This document shows positions 26,276-36,076 of a stretch of 64,000 bases of DNA, piece by piece. Under the pieces are notes generated by a model. It was not told the origin of the DNA and did no database searches. It was given only the letters and a program-made list of their open reading frames with translations. This stretch comes from an uncultured Gelidibacter sp. (GTDB taxonomy: Bacteria; Bacteroidota; Bacteroidia; Flavobacteriales; Flavobacteriaceae), in the NCBI RefSeq assembly GCF_947500795.1, contig NZ_CANMTE010000001.1, positions 372,001-436,000 on the forward strand, given 5' to 3'. Each line of letters starts with the position of its first letter. The stretch's first letter is position 1. The translations under genes and the position numbers were made by a program.

Positions 26276-27898
26276 ATGAAGTTACAAGGACAGATCGTCG
26301 ATATTCAAAATAGACGCATTTATAAAGGAGAAGTCACCATTGCACATGGGAAAATCACCAATATTACCGAGAAGTACCACAGCATTGAACATTATATTCT
26401 CCCGGGTTTTGTAGATGCGCATATCCATATAGAAAGTTCAATGTTGGTGCCGAGTGAGTTTGCCCATTTGGCAGTTGCCCATGGTACCGTTGCCACCGTT
26501 TCTGATCCGCATGAAATTGCCAATGTGCTAGGTGTAGAAGGCGTTGAATTTATGATTGCCAACGGAAAGAAAGTACCCTTTAAATTTAATTTCGGGGCGC
26601 CTTCATGTGTGCCAGCTACTGATTTTGAATCGGCGGGTGCCATTATCGATGCTGACGGCATCAAGGAACTGCTAGAGAGCCCCGACATCAAATATCTGGC
26701 GGAGATGATGAATTATCCCGGCGTATTGTTTGATGATCCTGAAGTGATGAAAAAAATCGAGTGGGCAAAACATTATAACAAACCGGTAGACGGCCATGCG
26801 CCAGGTGTTGTAGGAGACGATATCACCAAATATATCAAGGCAGGTATTACTACAGATCACGAATGTTTTACCTACGATGAAGCACTCGAAAAACTTCAAA
26901 AAGGGATGAAAATCTTGATTCGGGAAGGAAGTGCAGCCAAAAACTTTGAAGCCCTTATCGATCTTTTACCGGAACATTTTGAAAACATGATGTTTTGTAG
27001 TGACGATAAACATCCTGACGATTTGCTGTTGCATCATATCAATGATCTTTGTGCAAGAGCTGTCGCAAAGGGCATGGATGTTTTTAAAGTCTTACAAGTG
27101 GCATGTCTTAACCCTGTAAAACATTACGGATTGGATGTGGGTACATTAAATAGTGGAGATGCTGCCGATCTAATTGTAGTTGAAGATTTGAAAGCATTTA
27201 AAACCCTGCAAACATATATTGATGGCGAGTTGGTTTTTGATCAAGGAGAGTCATTGCTTAAAAAAGTAACATTCCAAAATCTAAATAATTTCAATACGTC
27301 GACAAAAGAAATCAGCGAATTTAGATTCCCATCCAACTCCAAACACATTCGTGTCATTGAAGCTCTGGAAGGTCAATTGGTCACCAATGAAGTTATCGAA
27401 GAAAGTTTGGTTGAAAATGGGAATGTGGTTTCAAATATAAAAACTGACGTTCTTAAAATGACTGTTGTAAATCGATATCAAAATCTACCGCCAGCTATCG
27501 CATTTATCAAAAATTTTGGTTTAAAAGAAGGTGCTATTGCAAGTTCCGTGGGGCACGATTCGCATAATATTATTGCCGTTGGTGTTTCTGATGAAATGAT
27601 TTGTAAAGCGGTCAATTTGGTGATAGAACATAAGGGCGGAATTTGCGCAGTTTCAAATGCAGATGAACAGATCTTACCTTTGCCAGTTGCCGGAATTATG
27701 AGCGATAAGGATGGTGAAACTGTAGGCAAAGCGTATGCTCAATTAGATAAAATGGCGAAACAATTGGGGAGCACTTTAAATGCACCGTACATGACGCTAT
27801 CATTTATGGCGCTTTTAGTTATTCCTGCATTAAAACTCAGTGATAAAGGCCTTTTTAACGGGAAAGAATTTAAGTTTACTACTGTTGCCGTCGATTAA
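26276..27898 (+). CDS. ade: Adenine deaminase
   Basis: A 540-residue cytosolic metalloenzyme converting adenine to hypoxanthine and ammonia in purine salvage. The amidohydrolase barrel shows [12 protein letters not shown] (about residues 46-57) with paired metal-ligand histidines, then [21 protein letters not shown] and [10 protein letters not shown], the catalytic aspartate region. The C-terminal domain ([11 protein letters not shown]) is typical of the bacterial Ade branch. Length is normal for a 540-600 residue family. The ATG abuts the tilS stop codon with no gap. Confidence 0.94.
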   Translation: MKLQGQIVDIQNRRIYKGEVTIAHGKITNITEKYHSIEHYILPGFVDAHIHIESSMLVPSEFAHLAVAHGTVATVSDPHEIANVLGVEGVEFMIANGKKVPFKFNFGAPSCVPATDFESAGAIIDADGIKELLESPDIKYLAEMMNYPGVLFDDPEVMKKIEWAKHYNKPVDGHAPGVVGDDITKYIKAGITTDHECFTYDEALEKLQKGMKILIREGSAAKNFEALIDLLPEHFENMMFCSDDKHPDDLLLHHINDLCARAVAKGMDVFKVLQVACLNPVKHYGLDVGTLNSGDAADLIVVEDLKAFKTLQTYIDGELVFDQGESLLKKVTFQNLNNFNTSTKEISEFRFPSNSKHIRVIEALEGQLVTNEVIEESLVENGNVVSNIKTDVLKMTVVNRYQNLPPAIAFIKNFGLKEGAIASSVGHDSHNIIAVGVSDEMICKAVNLVIEHKGGICAVSNADEQILPLPVAGIMSDKDGETVGKAYAQLDKMAKQLGSTLNAPYMTLSFMALLVIPALKLSDKGLFNGKEFKFTTVAVD

Positions 27899-27931
27899 AA
27901 TTTCAATTAACCAGTTAATTTACAATCAAAA

Positions 27932-28900
27932 ATGCCCATTATAGAATCTTCATTTAAAGCACCATTTTTATTCCGAAAGGGATTTGTTGCTACCGTTTAT
28001 TCTGGATTGTTCAGAACAGTCAAATTAGAGCAAAAACGTGAACGTTTAGAGTTGGCAGATGGCGATTTTATTGACTTAGATTGGAGTTATGCCGAGCAAA
28101 AATCTGATAAAGTGATCATTTTACTTCATGGATTGGAAGGCAATGGCCAACGTCCGTATTTAACGGGAACGGCAAAATTATTCAATCAGAATGGGATTGA
28201 TGCCATCAGCGTAAATTTTAGAGGCTGTAGTGGCGAGCCTAACCGAAAATATTATGCCTATCATTCTGGAGCAACGGACGATTTGCACGACATTGTAATG
28301 CACGCCATTGAGGATAAAAACTATGCTGAGGTTTTTATTTATGGGATCAGTTTAGGAGGGAATTTAGCATTAAAATATTTAGGGGAACGCGATGTTCCAT
28401 CAGAAGTGAAAGCGGGTATTGGAATCTCCGTGCCATGTAGTTTAAAGCATTCCGCCAAACGTTTGCACAGTTTGGAGAATAAATTATTTCACGACCGATT
28501 TAAAAACAAATTAGTGGACAGTTTAAAGCTTAAGCAGGCGTTATTCCCTGAGCATTTATCGCTGGAAGAGGTGAATTCCATAAAAACCTTAACTGAATTT
28601 GATGAGGTATACACTGCAAAAGCTCACGGATTTGAAAACGCTCAAGATTATTATGAAAAAAGCAGTTGTCTGCAATTTTTACCTTCTGTTAAAGTCCCAA
28701 GTTTAATCATCAATGCGCTCAACGACTCATTTTTAACCCCAGAATGTTTCCCAGTAAAAGCAGCCAAAAATAATCCCAACCTCTATTTAGAAATGCCAAA
28801 ACATGGTGGGCACGTTGGTTTTGTGCAACGCGGCGGATTTTATTATACGGAGAAACGTGCCTTGGAATTTGTAAAGGAGCACTCGACTAAGGACTCGTAA
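27932..28900 (+). CDS. YheT-family alpha/beta hydrolase
   Basis: A 322-residue alpha/beta hydrolase. The oxyanion-loop segment HGLEGNGQRPYL (about residues 65-76), nucleophile elbow YGISLGGN (near 138-145), acid in NALNDSFLTP, and histidine in HGGHVGF place it in the YheT/EMB8-like group, whose members act on esters or lipids with unclear substrates. It lacks a signal peptide, so is cytosolic. It is likely the last gene of the pabB-tilS-ade-YheT run. Confidence 0.87.
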   Translation: MPIIESSFKAPFLFRKGFVATVYSGLFRTVKLEQKRERLELADGDFIDLDWSYAEQKSDKVIILLHGLEGNGQRPYLTGTAKLFNQNGIDAISVNFRGCSGEPNRKYYAYHSGATDDLHDIVMHAIEDKNYAEVFIYGISLGGNLALKYLGERDVPSEVKAGIGISVPCSLKHSAKRLHSLENKLFHDRFKNKLVDSLKLKQALFPEHLSLEEVNSIKTLTEFDEVYTAKAHGFENAQDYYEKSSCLQFLPSVKVPSLIINALNDSFLTPECFPVKAAKNNPNLYLEMPKHGGHVGFVQRGGFYYTEKRALEFVKEHSTKDS

Positions 28901-28948
28901 AACAATGACCGTTTCGCGTCAATTCGTGAAATTCGTGTCTCTAAAATC

Positions 28949-30418
28949 TCATCGTTTCAAAGCCTCAGGAAAGCCTTCCACCGTCAAATCCCATAGCATT
29001 GGCAACATAAAATAGACAAACAAGGTCAGAATGACGATAGATATAACATTCATCACAACACCTTTACTTACCATATCAGGAATGCGCAAATACCCAGAGC
29101 CGAAAACCACGGCATTTGGAGGTGTAGCTACGGGTAACATAAACGCACACGACGCAGCCACCGCGGCGCCCACCATTAGGATAAATGGATGAATGTCTAC
29201 AATAACCGCCATGGGAGCCAGTACAGGTAACAACATGGCCGTAGTTGCGGTATTGGAAGTGATTTCCGTTAAAAAGTTGATGGATGCAATCAGTAAAAGA
29301 ATTAAAATGATGGTAGATAAACCAGCAAACGTGGTCATTTGATTGCCGATAAACACCGCTAATCCGCTCGATTCAAATCCGCTTGCAATGGCTAATCCAC
29401 CGCCAAATAATAGGATTACACCCCAAGGGAGTTTAACGGCATCTTCCCAAGTCATTAATTTTTCTTTTTTATTTTTTGAAGGGATGAGGAATAGGACTAT
29501 TGTAAAAATGATGGCAATAATGGTGTCATCTAATTTCGGAATCAATTTGTCAAATAGGAGGGAACGGGTTATCCAAAAGAAGGCTGTTGTTCCAAAAACA
29601 ATCGCTACCATTTTTTCTTCATAACTTATGTTACCGAGCAATTTTAGCAGTCGTTTGATTTCTGTCTTTCCTCCAGGAAATTCTTTTTGAGTAAAATTAA
29701 ATGCGTAGGAGGTTAAATATTTCCAACAAATAAGAAGGAGCACAAGGGAAATTGGCAATCCGAACATAAACCATTGTAAGAAGGTGATTTCGTAGTCATA
29801 AATATTTGAAACGACACCCACTAAAATCAAGTTTGGCGGAGTGCCGATTAAGGTCGCAATGCCACCAATAGAGGCGCTGTAGGCTATGGCCAGCATTAAG
29901 GCTTTTCCAAATAAATTAGTTTCGTTTTCAATGGTATTTGGATTGTCTTTAAGTTGTGTAATAATAGCAATGCCAATAGGTAGCATCATGACAGCCGTTG
30001 CGGTATTTGAAATCCACATGCTCAAAAAAGCGGTGGCCACCATAAATCCGAGGATGATTTTTTTAATGTCCGATCCAATAAAATTGATGATGTTGAGGGC
30101 TATTCGTTTATGGAGGTTCCATTTTTCAATGGCAATTGCAATGATAAATCCGCCAATGTATAAGAAGATGTACTTATGGCCGAATGAAGCCGTTGTTGTG
30201 CTCAAATCTAACCCTCCAGATAAGGGAAAGAGCACAATGGGTAACAAGGCTGTGGCTGCAATAGGAATTGCTTCAGTAATCCACCAAATAGCCACCCAAG
30301 CTGTGGAAGCCAATATGGCTCTGGCTTCTGTGGAAAGTCCTTCGGGTTTAAAAAATAATAAAATCAGGATAAAAGCTAGTGGTCCTAAGATAAAACCGAT
30401 GCGTTTAATAGTGCTCAT
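28949..30418 (-). CDS. SLC13/DASS family divalent anion:sodium symporter
   Basis: A 489-residue inner-membrane transporter with about 12 hydrophobic segments. The two inverted-repeat sodium-binding SNT motifs are present (SNTATAVMMLPIGI near residue 135-150, TSNTATTAMLLPVL near 390-405). Family members carry dicarboxylates, citrate or sulfate with Na+. A 6-codon longer start at 30436 is possible; I favour MSTIKRIG because the shorter form begins nearer the first helix. It is the last intact gene before the comM-associated insertion. Confidence 0.87.
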   Translation of the reverse strand: MSTIKRIGFILGPLAFILILLFFKPEGLSTEARAILASTAWVAIWWITEAIPIAATALLPIVLFPLSGGLDLSTTTASFGHKYIFLYIGGFIIAIAIEKWNLHKRIALNIINFIGSDIKKIILGFMVATAFLSMWISNTATAVMMLPIGIAIITQLKDNPNTIENETNLFGKALMLAIAYSASIGGIATLIGTPPNLILVGVVSNIYDYEITFLQWFMFGLPISLVLLLICWKYLTSYAFNFTQKEFPGGKTEIKRLLKLLGNISYEEKMVAIVFGTTAFFWITRSLLFDKLIPKLDDTIIAIIFTIVLFLIPSKNKKEKLMTWEDAVKLPWGVILLFGGGLAIASGFESSGLAVFIGNQMTTFAGLSTIILILLLIASINFLTEITSNTATTAMLLPVLAPMAVIVDIHPFILMVGAAVAASCAFMLPVATPPNAVVFGSGYLRIPDMVSKGVVMNVISIVILTLFVYFMLPMLWDLTVEGFPEALKR

Positions 30419-30436
30419 AGTGTTTGGTTGGTGCAA

Positions 30437-30855
30437 CTAAGATATGTTTTTTAGCGCAATGATTGATGAAAATGTGAGTATCTCGGCTGATGCATTAAAT
30501 TCATCATTCTTTAAGTATATTATCGTTGATCTCTATTTTCCCCTTTGTAGTTGAAGGCATTCTTCCTACATTTAACAAATTGTATGCATTATGCTCAAGA
30601 AATTTTTTGGTAGTGCCGTTTTTGGACAAAACCATGGTATCAAAATCGCAAAAGCAAAAGGCACTTACAAGAGGTCGTAAGATAGGGGCAATGTAGTCTG
30701 ATACTGATTGCTTGAATCGTCGTAAAGATGTTTTAGAACTCCTTAAAAGACGGTTTGTCATTGAACAAAACATCGAAGTGTACTGAAAAATCTTTTGTAA
30801 CTGTTAAAGCAGTAAAATTGAGAATGGAACAAGTTGCTTAATGATAATAATAAAT
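30437..30855. other. Left junction of insertion: orphan comM promoter and remnant DNA
   Basis: This stretch holds no credible full gene. 30437-30534 is the SLC13 upstream region. 30535-30625 is a copy of the comM promoter and start. 30626-30855 begins immediately after the copy diverges and contains only broken frames: two plus-strand fragments, 30634-30696 and 30697-30786, share one frame interrupted by a TAG, which suggests decayed coding DNA I cannot identify. The comM-copy start codon would make a 29-residue chimeric peptide (30591-30680). Confidence 0.65.
30535..30625 (+). repeat. Left copy of 91-bp direct repeat (comM promoter and 5' end)
   Basis: 90 of 91 bases are identical to 33123-33213 (single difference: T at 30603, G at 33191). 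It includes TTG (30545-30547), a 19-base spacer, TACATTTA (30567-30574), the start codon at 30591 and codons 1-11 plus two bases of comM. After it the sequence is unrelated to comM. It points rightward, toward the 3' end of the leftward HEPN-like gene. Confidence 0.92.
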
Positions 30856-32745
30856 TTATTTTTTATCAAAAAGATTTACTTTACCATCGTCAAAATCCAT
30901 AAGGAACTTTTCCTTATTAATATAAATATCAAAAATTATTGTGCTGAGAGTTTTTTCTTCGTCAAATTCATTAATAAATTTCCTAAGAAGGCCACCGCAA
31001 TATGATTTTGCTTTCCAAGCATAGTATGGTAGAAGAGTATTGTCATAATGAGCATTATGGACAATTAAATTTCGAATTCTAGCAATCATTAATATATCAG
31101 TTTTTATGTTGGAGATATGTTGATTGATAATTGACTTTGTATAATCTAAATCTTCATAAAATTTTGAAGCGGCATTAATTTTATCTAATATAAATACATT
31201 GGTTTCGTGTTTTTTGATTTCATCTAGACAGTCGATAAAGTTTTTTAGATATATTTCATCGCCTGCTTCTACCTTAATTTGGGCTTTCTTTATAAGTTCA
31301 TGTGGTAACTTACTTTTATAATAATTTTTATTTCTATAATACCAATATAGCTCCCATCCATAATCATATACAAAATTATAGACCTCTCTCGATGCAACAA
31401 TTTCTTGAACTATATGTGCTTTTCCGATTCTAGGCTTATCCAATATGTTTTCTATTAAGTTACTTTCCATATTACATAATGTCTCAAGTGCAATCCAATA
31501 ATTGAGAATTCTATCTTCATCTCGATGTGATTGTTCAGCCTTTCGATGCCATCTTAATGCATTTTTAATTTTGGATAATGTCTCGTTATTATTACTATCG
31601 TTCCATATAAAACTAAATTCTTGAATATTATCTATTTGTTTTTCATTCTGTGAAATGTCTAAAGAATTAAAATGCATTATATTTTCATCGGGATATTTAT
31701 CACCTCCTTTTGAAAAAATCATTTTTCCGTTCTCGTCATAAATTATATAACCATATTCATTGTATGATAGAGGTGATTTTATATTGAAATAGCAATGAAG
31801 TACGTCAATAGCTGTCTCTAATTTTCGTTTGGCAATTTTCGATGATGATTTAGGCATTAGATAATCAACTTCTACTTTGGCTTGAAGGTATTTCTCACTA
31901 GGCTCACTATCTCTTTGTAGATTTTCCCAATAGTCCAAATCGTTTGGTGTATCAATATCAGGAGTATAGAAAGTAACACCTAAAACATTTTTATTTATAA
32001 TATTTTCACTTTTTAAACCGCGGATCACAAAAATATATTTAACTTTTTCCGTTTCCTTGTTGTAGTAGTAGCCAAGTGCATTAATTCTATCCCTTAAACT
32101 AAGATTGTCTATTTTTTCTTTTTTAACTTGAGTATACTTTTCCTTATCTAGTTCTCCAAATTCATTTTTGTAGTCATTATGATTTATCTCTACAGGGAAT
32201 TTTGTATTTAATAAGGTAGAATTTCTGTAATAAGAATAATTATCAAAGATATTAGTTAGGAAATTTTCAATATCCTCTAATACGTAGGTCTTCTTAATGA
32301 AATCAACGATTAAGCTTTGCGAATAATAATTAATTTTATTTACGAAATTCAAATTAATTTCGTCATCAGATAAGATTATATTTTCAACTAATTCTAATGT
32401 GTGTTTAAAATATAAGCCTTTTTCCAGTATTGTTTTTATTTGCTTACACAGAGAAAGAGTGTATCCATCTTTTGTAGTGTTTATTGCTTTTTGAAGTAAG
32501 GAGAATTCAGATTTTAAAATAGTTTTGATAACTTCATCATTGTTCTTGTATTCTGCAACTTTTGCAGAAAAATATCTTTTATTATCGGCATTTTTAAACT
32601 TATTATCTTCAATTTCAGTGATGATATCCTCAATTAAGATTTGAGGAGAATACAAGTTAAACCCATAGGATCGTTTAAGAAAATTACTAATTAGATCAGT
32701 CCATAACTCTTTCCAAAATTCGATTTTTAAATCTGTATTATTCAT
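30856..32745 (-). CDS. HEPN/ApeA-like protein, candidate defence gene
   Basis: A 629-residue cytosolic protein with no signal peptide or membrane segment. The first ~390 residues match no family I recognise. From about 398 the pattern changes to one typical of HEPN/ApeA-like domains: a helix around RILNYWIALETL (about 408-425) and a C-terminal RNLIVH (Arg558 to His563), the Rx4H metal-independent RNase motif, followed by NAHYD. HEPN RNases of this kind act in abortive-infection, toxin and ApeA-type phage defence. The gene is visibly more A+T-rich than neighbours and lies alone between 91-bp direct repeats of comM, indicating transfer. Function is inferred. Confidence 0.6.
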   Translation of the reverse strand: MNNTDLKIEFWKELWTDLISNFLKRSYGFNLYSPQILIEDIITEIEDNKFKNADNKRYFSAKVAEYKNNDEVIKTILKSEFSLLQKAINTTKDGYTLSLCKQIKTILEKGLYFKHTLELVENIILSDDEINLNFVNKINYYSQSLIVDFIKKTYVLEDIENFLTNIFDNYSYYRNSTLLNTKFPVEINHNDYKNEFGELDKEKYTQVKKEKIDNLSLRDRINALGYYYNKETEKVKYIFVIRGLKSENIINKNVLGVTFYTPDIDTPNDLDYWENLQRDSEPSEKYLQAKVEVDYLMPKSSSKIAKRKLETAIDVLHCYFNIKSPLSYNEYGYIIYDENGKMIFSKGGDKYPDENIMHFNSLDISQNEKQIDNIQEFSFIWNDSNNNETLSKIKNALRWHRKAEQSHRDEDRILNYWIALETLCNMESNLIENILDKPRIGKAHIVQEIVASREVYNFVYDYGWELYWYYRNKNYYKSKLPHELIKKAQIKVEAGDEIYLKNFIDCLDEIKKHETNVFILDKINAASKFYEDLDYTKSIINQHISNIKTDILMIARIRNLIVHNAHYDNTLLPYYAWKAKSYCGGLLRKFINEFDEEKTLSTIIFDIYINKEKFLMDFDDGKVNLFDKK

Positions 32746-33122
32746 TGACTATAATTTTGTATCAAAGTAGAAAGATTAATCTTAATGGCAGATGTTTTTA
32801 ATTAATATTAAATAGAAAATTTTAAGCGATGTTGTTTTCAAATCTCCTGTCCAAATAATGTTTGGTACGGTGCTTCTTTGTATATTTATACTGATACTTT
32901 ACGGTGATAATCATGGTTAATTCTTTTCGCCAATTAGTTGAAAATATCAATACTAGTCAGCACTAATTCTTATTCATCTATAGTTGGAAATACGAAATCT
33001 TCTACGATATAAACTTATGTGTAATTAGTTGAACATGCGATATTTTAAAAACTCTTCTTCTGATTAATGACAACATAATTCGACAAAACAGTATCGTTTT
33101 TCAGTTAATTCCTGCGATCCTA
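32746..33122. other. Right part of insertion, non-coding
   Basis: Very A+T-rich DNA between the HEPN-like gene start and the right repeat copy. I see only very short frames, no tRNA, no terminal inverted repeat and no integrase remnant. The region should hold the promoter of the HEPN-like gene near 32746-32790, but no exact TAnnTTTG is present (TCTACTTTG at the minus strand is one base short in spacing). Confidence 0.55.
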
Positions 33123-33213
33123 ATTTTCCCCTTTGTAGTTGAAGGCATTCTTCCTACATTTAACAAATTGTATGCATTATGCTCAAGAAAGTTTTTGGTA
33201 GTGCCGTTTTTGG
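33123..33213 (+). repeat. Right copy of 91-bp direct repeat (functional comM 5' end)
   Basis: Pairs with 30535-30625, 90 of 91 identical. Here the sequence continues into an intact comM gene. The copies define a 2.5-kb insert with the HEPN-like gene inside, like attL/attR of an element that targets the 5' end of a gene and restores it. Confidence 0.92.
33133..33162 (+). promoter_or_regulatory. Predicted comM promoter
   Basis: TTG at 33133-33135, 19 bases, then TACATTTA at 33155-33162, one base off TAnnTTTG, with the ATG 17 bases downstream. It lies wholly within the 91-bp repeat, so the left copy at 30545-30574 has it too. Confidence 0.55.
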
Positions 33214-34717
33214 TGTTGAGGCCACAACAATTACTGTTGAGGTTAATGTAGATAATGGCGTAGGATATCATCTCGTTGGGCTTCCCGATAATGCCATTAA
33301 AGAAAGCAACTACCGTATTGCTGCTGCTCTTCAGAATAATGGGTATAAAATTCCAGGTAAAAAGATCATCATTAACATGTCGCCTGCCGATTTACGAAAA
33401 GAAGGTTCCAGTTATGATTTGACTTTAGCCATCGGGATTTTAGCGGCAACAGGTCAAATTGAAGCTGATAATTTAGGCGAGTACTTAATTATGGGCGAAT
33501 TGGCTTTGGATGGCAATTTGCAACCCATAAAAGGATCATTGCCAATCGCTATAAAGGCTCAAGAAGAAGGTTATAAAGGATTTATTCTTCCGCTGCAAAA
33601 TGCCAAAGAGGCTGCCATTGTTTCAGATTTGGAAGTTTATGGTGTAGATAATATAAGGCAAGTCATCGATTTTTTTGATAAAAACGAACCGATTGAACGT
33701 ACCGTCATTAACGTTCAGGAAGAGTTTTATAAGAATTTGGATTTTCCCGAATTTGATTTTTCCGATGTGAAAGGCCAAGAATCCATCAAACGCTGCATGG
33801 AAATTGCAGCGGCGGGCGGACATAATATCATCTTGATTGGACCTCCAGGAGCTGGTAAAACAATGTTGGCAAAACGATTACCCAGTATTTTGCCACCCAT
33901 GACCATGCGGGAAGCATTAGAAACAACTAAAATTCATTCTGTTGCTGGACGCGTTAAGGACAACACAGGCTTAATGTCGCAACGACCGTTTAGGAGCCCA
34001 CATCATACCATATCGAACGTTGCCTTGGTTGGTGGTGGGAGTTATCCGCAGCCAGGAGAAATCTCATTATCTCACAATGGGGTTTTATTTTTAGACGAAT
34101 TACCAGAATTTAAACGCGATGTCCTGGAGGTGATGCGACAACCTTTAGAAGATCGGGAAGTGACCATCTCTAGAGCAAAATTCACAGTAACTTACCCATC
34201 ATCATTTATGTTGGTGGCGAGTATGAATCCGAGTCCCGGCGGTTATTTCAACGATCCTAATGCGCCCGTAACTTCATCTCCTGCTGAAATGCAACGCTAT
34301 TTAAGTAAAATCTCGGGACCACTTTTAGATCGGATTGACATTCATATTGAAGTAACACCTGTCCCTTTTGAAAAATTATCTGACGAGCGTAAGGGCGAAG
34401 CATCTATTGACATCAGAAAACGAGTTACAGCTGCCAGAGAACGACAAACCGAGCGATTTTCAGACAATCAGAATGTGCATTACAATGCGCAAATGAATAC
34501 CAAACAAATCCGGCAACACTGCATTTTGGATGACGCCTCCAAAAATCTCTTAAAAACAGCCATGGAGCGCTTAAATCTTTCGGCGCGAGCCTATGATCGC
34601 ATATTAAAAGTCTCAAGAACTATTGCCGATTTAGAAGGTGTGGTTGAGGTAAGTGGCGCGCATATAAGTGAAGCCATTCAATACCGAAGCTTAGACAGAG
34701 AAGGTTGGTTGGGTTAA
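33179..34717 (+). CDS. comM: YifB/ComM family Mg-chelatase-like AAA ATPase
   Basis: A 512-residue protein with an N-terminal ChlI/S5-like domain (about 1-165), the AAA core with Walker A IGPPGAGKTML near 218-228, Walker B FLDELPEF and the arginine-finger region in the SSPAEMQRYLSKISGPLLDRIDIHIE stretch, and a C-terminal helical domain. ComM is a hexameric branch-migration helicase that helps integrate non-homologous DNA during natural transformation. The gene is intact despite the adjacent insertion, which duplicated its promoter and first codons. comM is a known island insertion target in Acinetobacter. Confidence 0.93.
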   Translation: MLKKVFGSAVFGVEATTITVEVNVDNGVGYHLVGLPDNAIKESNYRIAAALQNNGYKIPGKKIIINMSPADLRKEGSSYDLTLAIGILAATGQIEADNLGEYLIMGELALDGNLQPIKGSLPIAIKAQEEGYKGFILPLQNAKEAAIVSDLEVYGVDNIRQVIDFFDKNEPIERTVINVQEEFYKNLDFPEFDFSDVKGQESIKRCMEIAAAGGHNIILIGPPGAGKTMLAKRLPSILPPMTMREALETTKIHSVAGRVKDNTGLMSQRPFRSPHHTISNVALVGGGSYPQPGEISLSHNGVLFLDELPEFKRDVLEVMRQPLEDREVTISRAKFTVTYPSSFMLVASMNPSPGGYFNDPNAPVTSSPAEMQRYLSKISGPLLDRIDIHIEVTPVPFEKLSDERKGEASIDIRKRVTAARERQTERFSDNQNVHYNAQMNTKQIRQHCILDDASKNLLKTAMERLNLSARAYDRILKVSRTIADLEGVVEVSGAHISEAIQYRSLDREGWLG

Positions 34718-34794
34718 TCGTGTTCACTATTAGAAAATATCATATTTAATGAATCAAAATAGAAGTACCATATATTAAAAATTACACCACCTTA

Positions 34795-35916
34795 ATGAAA
34801 TCACTACTACTCAGCATTCCATTTTTATTAGTCTTAAGTTGTAACCAATCCGAAGAAAAGAAAGCTAAAACCCCCATACAAACTACTACAGAAGTAGCAC
34901 AGGTAACTGCACCTACACTTCATTTGGAAGAGGCCAATCGGTTGGCCCAATTGCCCATCCATTGCATCCAGACAGAATATCCTAACAAGCTTGGGCAAAC
35001 TATAGGAGGTAAGGACGATTTACAAGAGCCAAAGACACTTCACCCAGCATTTTACGGGTGTTTTGATTGGCATTCCGCAGTACATGGCCATTGGAGTTTG
35101 GTGAGTTTATTAAAGCAATTTCCTGAACTTGAGAATGCAGAAGAGATCAAACAAATGCTTCAGCAAAACATCTCAAAAGAAAATATTCAAAAGGAAGTCG
35201 AATATTTTTTCGGGAAACATAATACGAGTTACGAGCGCACTTATGGTTGGGCGTGGCTATTGAAACTTGCTGAAGAATTGCATACTTGGGATGCCCCGTT
35301 GGCAAGAGAATTGGAGACCAATTTGCAACCACTAACAGATCTTATTGTAGAAAAATACATCGAATTTTTACCAAAGCTTAATTATCCTATTCGTGTTGGC
35401 GAGCATCCTAATACCGCTTTCGGACTATCCTTTGCTTATGATTATGCTGTAACGGTAGGTAATGAAACATTATCATCAGTTATTGCACAACGCGCAAAAG
35501 ATTTTTATTTAAAAGATGCTAATTGTCCATTGTCGTGGGAGCCAAGTGGATTTGACTTTTTATCGCCATGTTTTGAAGAAGCGGCATTAATGAAACGGGT
35601 GTTGCCAAAAGAGGAATTTAAAACTTGGCTTGCCGATTTTCTGCCACAATTAAAAGATAAGAACTTTAAGTTGGAACCTGGGATAGTGAGCGATAGAACT
35701 GATGGGAAATTGGTGCATTTAGATGGCGTCAATTTTTCAAGAGCGTGGAGCTTATATGAAATAGCTAAAGATTTACCAGAATATGTACATCTGGAAAACA
35801 CCGCAAATGCACATATCAACTATTCCCTGCCAAGTATTGTAGGAGATAGTTATGAAGGTGGGCATTGGTTAGGCAGTTTTGCCATTTATGCCTTAAACAC
35901 CGTAGCGCGTGATTGA
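34795..35916 (+). CDS. DUF2891 domain lipoprotein
   Basis: A 373-residue envelope lipoprotein. Residues 1-16 form a signal segment ending VLSC with Cys at 16, followed by a lysine- and threonine-rich linker and the DUF2891 domain from about residue 45. The family's CFDWHSAVHGHW (about 89-100) and later WLGSFAIYAL near the C-terminus are visible. Many conserved histidines, aspartates and tryptophans suggest an alpha-toroid carbohydrate-active enzyme, but no activity is established. No operon partner; 78 bases follow comM. Confidence 0.85.
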   Translation: MKSLLLSIPFLLVLSCNQSEEKKAKTPIQTTTEVAQVTAPTLHLEEANRLAQLPIHCIQTEYPNKLGQTIGGKDDLQEPKTLHPAFYGCFDWHSAVHGHWSLVSLLKQFPELENAEEIKQMLQQNISKENIQKEVEYFFGKHNTSYERTYGWAWLLKLAEELHTWDAPLARELETNLQPLTDLIVEKYIEFLPKLNYPIRVGEHPNTAFGLSFAYDYAVTVGNETLSSVIAQRAKDFYLKDANCPLSWEPSGFDFLSPCFEEAALMKRVLPKEEFKTWLADFLPQLKDKNFKLEPGIVSDRTDGKLVHLDGVNFSRAWSLYEIAKDLPEYVHLENTANAHINYSLPSIVGDSYEGGHWLGSFAIYALNTVARD

Positions 35917-36076
35917 AAAAAAATGGTTTAAAACTATAGGTCACGGACTAACGTGAGAAAAAATTTACATTTAAGATGCTGTATTAATAGGATAAAACCA
36001 TAAATCTTGATAGTTTAGGGGTTGATATTCAGAATTATATCACCTTCAATACATAACCAACTTATACCAACCAAAT

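Noticed and set aside
30504-30773. 89-codon minus-strand frame beside the left repeat
   Set aside because: It runs across the duplicated comM promoter in the antisense direction, so it is unlikely to be a gene.
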